From assembly GCA_031406795.1 (NCBI GenBank), contig JANOHV010000045.1, positions 1 to 9,774 on the forward strand: DNA of 9,774 nucleotides, given 5' to 3'. The translations under genes were made by a program, and so were the position numbers. Below the pieces are notes generated by a model that saw only the letters and a program-made list of their open reading frames with translations, was not told where the DNA came from and did not search any database. Shown here piece after piece: positions 6,907 to 9,774 of the stretch (its first letter is position 1; every line of letters starts with the position of its first letter). Source of the stretch: DATDCY01 sp031406795 [NCBI: Candidatus Rokuibacteriota bacterium]. Lineage in GTDB: Bacteria; JAUVQV01.

Positions 6907-6926
6907 GGCTGACATGGCTGTCAGCC
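6907..6926. other. Perfect 20 bp palindrome/hairpin after hsdM
   Basis: GGCTGACA-TGGC-TGTCAGCC is an eight-base-pair perfect stem with a four-base loop, 22 bases after the hsdM stop. There is no following T-run, so it is not a classical intrinsic terminator. It could be a partial terminator, an mRNA-stabilising hairpin or an operator for the downstream hsdS gene. Confidence 0.5.
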
Positions 6927-6966
6927 GATGGTCCCGTGTACGCCTGCGGGGTCCTGCCGCTGCGCA

Positions 6967-7002
6967 CCCCCACCGCGCTCCCTTCGGTCCGCGCGGCGGG
7001 GG
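6967..7002. other. Large GC-rich hairpin between hsdM and hsdS
   Basis: CCCCC-A-CCGCGC (6967-6978) pairs with GCGCGG-C-GGGGG (6991-7002), giving an 11 bp stem with one A/C mismatch around a 12-base loop. GGGGGTCCCCC follows directly (6998-7008) and offers an alternative fold. It resembles a REP-type intergenic element, but only one copy is present in this window. The rest of the 201 bp spacer has a TATGAT that could be a -10 element, but no convincing -35 at the right distance, and only a distant AAGG before hsdS. Confidence 0.5.
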
Positions 7003-7085
7003 TCCCCCGCTTCGCGTCACCCCTTCCGGCTTGTTACGGTGTGTATGATGGGACGATGCGAATCCGCCTGCAAGGCAATTAGCCG

Positions 7086-8345
7086 ATGACCCACCCACAG
7101 AAAAATGAGCCCCTCAATCCCGGGTACAAGCAGACCGAGGTAGGTGTGATTCCGGAGGATTGGAACGTCCATGAACTCGCTTCCATCTCCGAGCGAATCA
7201 TGGTTGGCATTGCGAGCGCTGCAACTCACGCCTATCGGCCGAGAGGCGTACCGCTGCTGAGAAACCAAAACATCAAGCAGGGATACTTGGATGACGCCGA
7301 CATCTTGCATGTTGATCCAACCTACGAATCCACCTTTCGGAATAAGCGTCTTCAAGAAGGCGACCTTCTGACGGCCCGGACTGGCTACCCAGGCATGACC
7401 TGCGTCGTCCCCCATCGTTACGATGCGGCACAAAGCTTCACAACGCTAATAACACGCCCGAACCCGGGAGCAATTGATTCCTTCTTTCTTTGCCAGTTTA
7501 TCAACTCTGAGGAGGGGCAAAGATTCTTTACTTCAAGTCAGATCGGTGGTGCGCAGCAAAATGTGAATGCTGGCGCTCTGAAGAGTATGCCAGTCCCTGT
7601 TCCTCCACTATATGAACAACGTGCCATCGCGGCAGCGCTGGGGGATGTGGATGCGCTGATCGGCGCGCTGGACCGGCTCATCGCCAAGAAGCGCGACCTC
7701 AAGCAGGCCGCCATGCAGCAACTCCTCACCGGCCAGACCCGCCTCCCCGGCTTCCATGGGGAATGGGCGGTGAAGAAGCTCGGAGATTTCGCCGAGGTTG
7801 ACCCAGACAATCTCGGAGCCGGCACTGCCCCGAATTATACGTTCAAGTACATCTCCCTCGAAGATGTCGATTCAGGTGTGCTCAAAGGCCATTCCGAACA
7901 ACTATTCAGCACCGCCCCCTCACGAGCACGACGGAAATTACATCAGGGTGACGTTCTTGTTTCGACGGTGCGTCCCAATCTGAAGTCACACCTTCTCTTC
8001 ACCAACGAAGAGCCGCACTGGATTTGTTCAACCGGCTTCACCGTGGTGCGATGCACGGAGGGGGTTGCTCACGCCGGTTATGTTTTCTTCCATCTATTCG
8101 GGCATGTCATCTCACGACAGATCGAAACCTTGCTGACCGGATCCAACTATCCCGCGATCAACGGGAAGGACGTTCGCGCTCTTGAGATCCCGCTCCCATC
8201 CCTCCCTGAACAAACCGCCATCGCCGCCGTCCTCTCCGACATGGACGCTGAGATCGCGGCCCTCGAAGGCCGCCGCGACAAGACCCGGCTCCTCAAGCAG
8301 GGGATGATGCAGGAGCTGCTGACCGGCAAGACGCGGTTGATCTGA
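7086..8345 (+). CDS. hsdS: Type I restriction-modification system, specificity subunit HsdS
   Basis: HsdS sets the target sequence of the type I methylase/restriction complex. The 419-residue protein has the standard two-repeat plan: target recognition domain 1 (about 20-175), conserved helical spacer 1 (176-220, YEQRAIAAALGDVDALIGAL...LTGQTRL), target recognition domain 2 (221-372) and conserved spacer 2 (375-419, PEQTAIAAVLSDMDAEIAAL...LTGKTRLI). The two halves have different recognition domains, so a bipartite asymmetric target is expected; the bases recognised cannot be read from sequence. The recognition domains are visibly more AT-rich than the conserved spacers, as is usual for exchangeable domains. 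No strong SD precedes the ATG. The last 129 bp are repeated at 9126-9254 after the MNT gene. Confidence 0.95.
   Translation: MTHPQKNEPLNPGYKQTEVGVIPEDWNVHELASISERIMVGIASAATHAYRPRGVPLLRNQNIKQGYLDDADILHVDPTYESTFRNKRLQEGDLLTARTGYPGMTCVVPHRYDAAQSFTTLITRPNPGAIDSFFLCQFINSEEGQRFFTSSQIGGAQQNVNAGALKSMPVPVPPLYEQRAIAAALGDVDALIGALDRLIAKKRDLKQAAMQQLLTGQTRLPGFHGEWAVKKLGDFAEVDPDNLGAGTAPNYTFKYISLEDVDSGVLKGHSEQLFSTAPSRARRKLHQGDVLVSTVRPNLKSHLLFTNEEPHWICSTGFTVVRCTEGVAHAGYVFFHLFGHVISRQIETLLTGSNYPAINGKDVRALEIPLPSLPEQTAIAAVLSDMDAEIAALEGRRDKTRLLKQGMMQELLTGKTRLI
8217..8345 (+). repeat. hsdS conserved-spacer repeat, intact copy
   Basis: This is the 3' end of hsdS and is ~89% identical (14 mismatches by eye in 129 bp, no gaps) to 9126-9254. 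The related conserved spacer 1 at about 7614-7746 is a more distant third version. Direct orientation means that recombination between the two close copies would remove the MNT gene and leave an intact hsdS end. Confidence 0.85.
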
Positions 8346-8360
8346 GGATGCAGTATTCTG

Positions 8361-8404
8361 TTGAACATTCCCAATCTGGGGTTTATCGTTCCCAATATGG
8401 GAAC
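8361..8404 (+). promoter_or_regulatory. Promoter with two tandem operator-like dyads, controlling the MNT/winged-helix gene
   Basis: A -35-like TTGAAC (8361-8366) and a -10-like TATCGT (8384-8389) are separated by exactly 17 bases; each matches consensus at four of six positions. Two copies of TTCCCA-N3-TGGG occur. The first, TTCCCA-ATC-TGGGG (8368-8381), lies in the promoter spacer. The second, GTTCCCA-ATA-TGGGAAC (8388-8404), has perfect seven-base arms and covers the end of the -10 and the expected start site (~8396). Their centres are 21 bp apart, two helical turns, so bound proteins would sit on the same face. The gene's own winged-helix domain is the obvious candidate binder, which implies autorepression. 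The ATG (8397) falls inside the second dyad. Confidence 0.65.
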
Positions 8405-9026
8405 GGAGAAGAAGCCTTCCGCCGGCGACGCCCTCCCCTGCATCGGGCTCGCAGACGCGCTATTTACCAAGGTCCAGCAGCGTGTCCTGGGAGTTCTGTT
8501 CGGGAATTCCGGTCGGACGTTCTATGCCAACGAGATCATCGCGCTTGCGGGCAGCGGCGTTGGCGCCGTCCAGCGGGAGCTGGCGCGGTTGGCCGCCTCC
8601 GGGCTGGTAACGGTCGCGAGAGTCGGCAAGCAGAAGCACTACCAGGCAAATGCCGATTCCCCCGTCTTTGAAGAACTGCGGGGACTCATTCTCAAGACGT
8701 CCGGCCTTGCCGATGTCCTGAGGACGGCTCTGGCGCCGTTGGCCGCGCAGATCGACGCAGCGTTCGTCTACGGCTCCGTGGCCAAGGGGCAGGATTCCGC
8801 CGTCAGCGATATTGATCTCATGGTCGTGAGCGAGAACCTGACCCACGCCGATCTGTTCGGGGCAATTGAAGCCGCCGTCTCGAGGCTCGGCCGAGCGGTG
8901 AATCCCACGGTCTATTCGCGGCAGGAACTCGAAAAGAGGATCCGGGAGAAGAACGCATTCATCATGCGGGTACTGGGCCAGCCCAGGCTCTGGCTGATCG
9001 GGGGAGAGCATGACCTCGCCGCTTGA
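8397..9026 (+). CDS. Winged-helix / nucleotidyltransferase (MNT) fusion protein
   Basis: This is a 209-residue two-domain protein. Residues ~18-85 form an ArsR/MarR-like winged helix (ALFTKVQQRVLGVLFG, then SGVGAVQRELARLAASG and a basic wing VARVGKQKHY). Residues ~118-200 form a minimal nucleotidyltransferase of the Pol-beta superfamily with GSVAKG (126-131) and SDID (137-140), the metal-binding Asp138 and Asp140. The usual third acidic residue is not evident; the equivalent strand reads VNPTVYS. It may therefore be catalytically weak and act mainly as a DNA-binding regulator, possibly nucleotide-sensing. MNT proteins often pair with HEPN toxins, but no HEPN gene is adjacent. A TTG start at 8361 would add 12 residues translated straight through the operator dyads. 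I prefer ATG 8397, which has no SD and coincides with the predicted transcription start, suggesting a leaderless mRNA. It lies between hsdS and an hsdS remnant. Confidence 0.85.
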   Translation: MGTEKKPSAGDALPCIGLADALFTKVQQRVLGVLFGNSGRTFYANEIIALAGSGVGAVQRELARLAASGLVTVARVGKQKHYQANADSPVFEELRGLILKTSGLADVLRTALAPLAAQIDAAFVYGSVAKGQDSAVSDIDLMVVSENLTHADLFGAIEAAVSRLGRAVNPTVYSRQELEKRIREKNAFIMRVLGQPRLWLIGGEHDLAA

Positions 9027-9125
9027 AACTTGAGCCGGCCGGGTACCAGATTAGCTTCAAGCTGCTGCGGGGGTGAGGCGCGCCGTAAACAGTGATTGAG
9101 GGGCTGAAAGGATCGGCTCGTCCAC

Positions 9126-9254
9126 GCCATCGCCGCCGTCCTCTCCGACGTGGACGCCGGGATCGCGGCCCACGAAGCCCGCCGCGACACGACCCAGCTC
9201 CTCAAGCAGGGGATGATGCAGGAGCTGCTGACCGACAATACCCGTCTGGTTTGA
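9126..9254 (+). pseudogene. 3' remnant of a second hsdS gene
   Basis: The 42 codons and TGA encode AIAAVLSDVDAGIAAHEARR... LLKQGMMQELLTDNTRLV, the conserved spacer 2 of HsdS. It is ~89% identical in DNA to 8217-8345. There is no start codon, and upstream sequence (9027-9125) has no recognition-domain coding, so it cannot be a functional HsdS. Most base changes are scattered, and several alter residues (Leu to His, Glu to Gly), consistent with decay. It marks either an ancestral second hsdS or insertion of the MNT gene with duplication of the hsdS end. Confidence 0.85.
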
Positions 9255-9308
9255 CTGCCATGGCAGTTGACGATCGCGCATCGAGCGTTATACTCATACA
9301 CATATAGT
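9254..9308 (+). promoter_or_regulatory. Promoter and probable operator of the RHH/PIN toxin-antitoxin operon
   Basis: TTGACG (9267-9272) and TATACT (9289-9294), 16 bases apart, form a strong sigma70-type promoter. A 14 bp perfect palindrome, ACTGCCATGGCAGT (9254-9267), abuts the -35. An imperfect dyad, ACTCATA-CACA-TAT-AGT (9292-9308), covers the start-site region and is a natural candidate for the ribbon-helix-helix protein. The leader is short and carries a consensus SD, AAGGAGG (9316-9322), four bases before ATG 9327. Confidence 0.75.
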
Positions 9309-9326
9309 TACACCCAAGGAGGCGAT

Positions 9327-9638
9327 ATGAAGCGCACCAACATCATGCTCAGCGACGAGCAGCACCGGCGGCTGAAGGTCAGATCGCGCCGACAGGGACG
9401 GACCCTTGGGGAGCTTGTCAGGCAGGCGGTGGATGCTTCCTACGGCAAGCATGACGCGCTTGAGGTGCGCCGCCGAATCGCTCTTGATTCCTATCAGGCC
9501 GGATTTATAAGTCTCGGCAAACTCTCCGAAGTTCTCGGTCTCGATCCGGTGAGCACGCGGCTGTATCTGCGTGAGGCGAGCATACCCTCGCAGTCGTCAT
9601 CGATCGAAGACGTCCGCCAGGATGCCGTCAACGCCTGA
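9327..9638 (+). CDS. Ribbon-helix-helix antitoxin with UPF0175-like C-terminal region
   Basis: This is a 103-residue protein. Residues ~1-42 are a ribbon-helix-helix DNA-binding domain (KRTNIMLSDEQHRRLKVRSR, then TLGELVRQAVDASYG). Residues ~50-98 follow the UPF0175 pattern (ALDSYQAGFISLGKLSEVLG... LREASIP... IEDVRQDAV), known from antitoxins paired with PIN/DUF3368 toxins. A joined RHH plus UPF0175-like layout fits an antitoxin that both represses its promoter and neutralises the toxin; the latter is inferred. ATG 9327 is fixed by AAGGAGG four bases upstream and by the start of the family's beta strand; longer in-frame extensions run into the promoter. The toxin start overlaps its last 17 bases. 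Confidence 0.85.
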   Translation: MKRTNIMLSDEQHRRLKVRSRRQGRTLGELVRQAVDASYGKHDALEVRRRIALDSYQAGFISLGKLSEVLGLDPVSTRLYLREASIPSQSSSIEDVRQDAVNA

Positions 9639-9774
9639 GGTCGTTTTCGATTGCTGCGTCCTGAGCAACCTCGCCCAGGCTGACTCCCTCATTATTATCA
9701 AGAAAATGTACCCAGGCGTTGCGTGCGTGACCGCATCCGTCTCCGCTGAGAATCTCCGGGGAATCCAGGGAGGG
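9622..9774 (+). CDS. PIN-domain-like toxin, N-terminal part (3' end outside window)
   Basis: The frame is open from ATG 9622 to the window edge (51 codons). VVFDCCVLSNLAQAD (from residue ~7) has the hydrophobic strand, conserved Asp10 and following S/N-L pattern of PIN-domain ribonucleases. Next comes LIIIKKMYPGVACVT, as in the DUF3368 subgroup (helix, then second strand with VP/VT). The remaining acidic catalytic residues lie beyond the window. It overlaps the antitoxin gene by 17 bp in another frame, the common layout of toxin-antitoxin operons, and depends on translational coupling because only CAGG precedes its ATG. If complete, it would cleave RNA when not bound by the antitoxin; this is inferred from family membership. 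Confidence 0.75.
   Translation, partial: MPSTPEVVFDCCVLSNLAQADSLIIIKKMYPGVACVTASVSAENLRGIQGG

Noticed and set aside
6885-7085. Intrinsic terminator after hsdM
   Set aside because: The hairpins lack a T-run, and hsdS must be expressed from this region, so I call them hairpins only.
8348-8671. ATG at 8348 opening a 107-codon frame after hsdS
   Set aside because: It is out of frame with the winged-helix/MNT protein and yields an Arg-rich product without domain features; it overlaps the promoter and operator.
1-9774. CRISPR array, tRNA, rRNA or transposase gene
   Set aside because: No regularly spaced repeats, cloverleaf, rRNA motifs or transposase-like frames were seen on either strand.

Overview
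This looks like a GC-rich bacterial chromosome segment, most likely from a proteobacterium; no gene here fixes the taxon more closely. All genes that I accept lie on the + strand. The left edge is core genome: the 3' end of an adenosylcobalamin-dependent (class II) ribonucleotide reductase. Everything to its right is accessory and mosaic.

Region 931-2748 holds small, cassette-like units. A DUF4160/DUF2442 pair comes first. Next is the N-terminal part of a trypsin-like serine protease, broken off just after its catalytic His and followed by an ORF-less group II intron or relic whose domain V and VI are readable at 2216-2289. A small three-helix membrane protein gene ends the block. Two related ~66-69 bp repeats (1482-1547, 2308-2376) bound the protease unit, carry the stop codon of the reading frame before them and end just upstream of the next start. 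They resemble integron attC sites, although the second is decayed.

Region 2813-4513 contains a DUF2164 gene and an exported metal-dependent amidohydrolase. The amidohydrolase sits between two copies of a 77-78 bp DUF2164-end/hsdM-start junction. The coding part of the two copies differs only at synonymous third positions, so the module appears to have arrived by recombination between diverged relatives.

Region 4497-9254 is a type I restriction-modification locus: hsdM (long C-terminal extension), hsdS (two target recognition domains), a winged-helix/nucleotidyltransferase (MNT) gene, and a leftover 3' end of another hsdS. No hsdR is visible; it may lie beyond the window. The MNT gene has two tandem dyads, 21 bp apart, embedded in a plausible promoter whose predicted start site falls on the ATG, which suggests an autoregulated leaderless gene.

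Region 9254-9774 is a toxin-antitoxin module with its own promoter: a ribbon-helix-helix/UPF0175-like antitoxin overlapping the start of a PIN-like toxin cut by the window edge. Overall this is a defence and mobile-DNA neighbourhood. The most notable signals are the MNT control region, the synonymous-only direct repeat, and the group II intron close to attC-like repeats.
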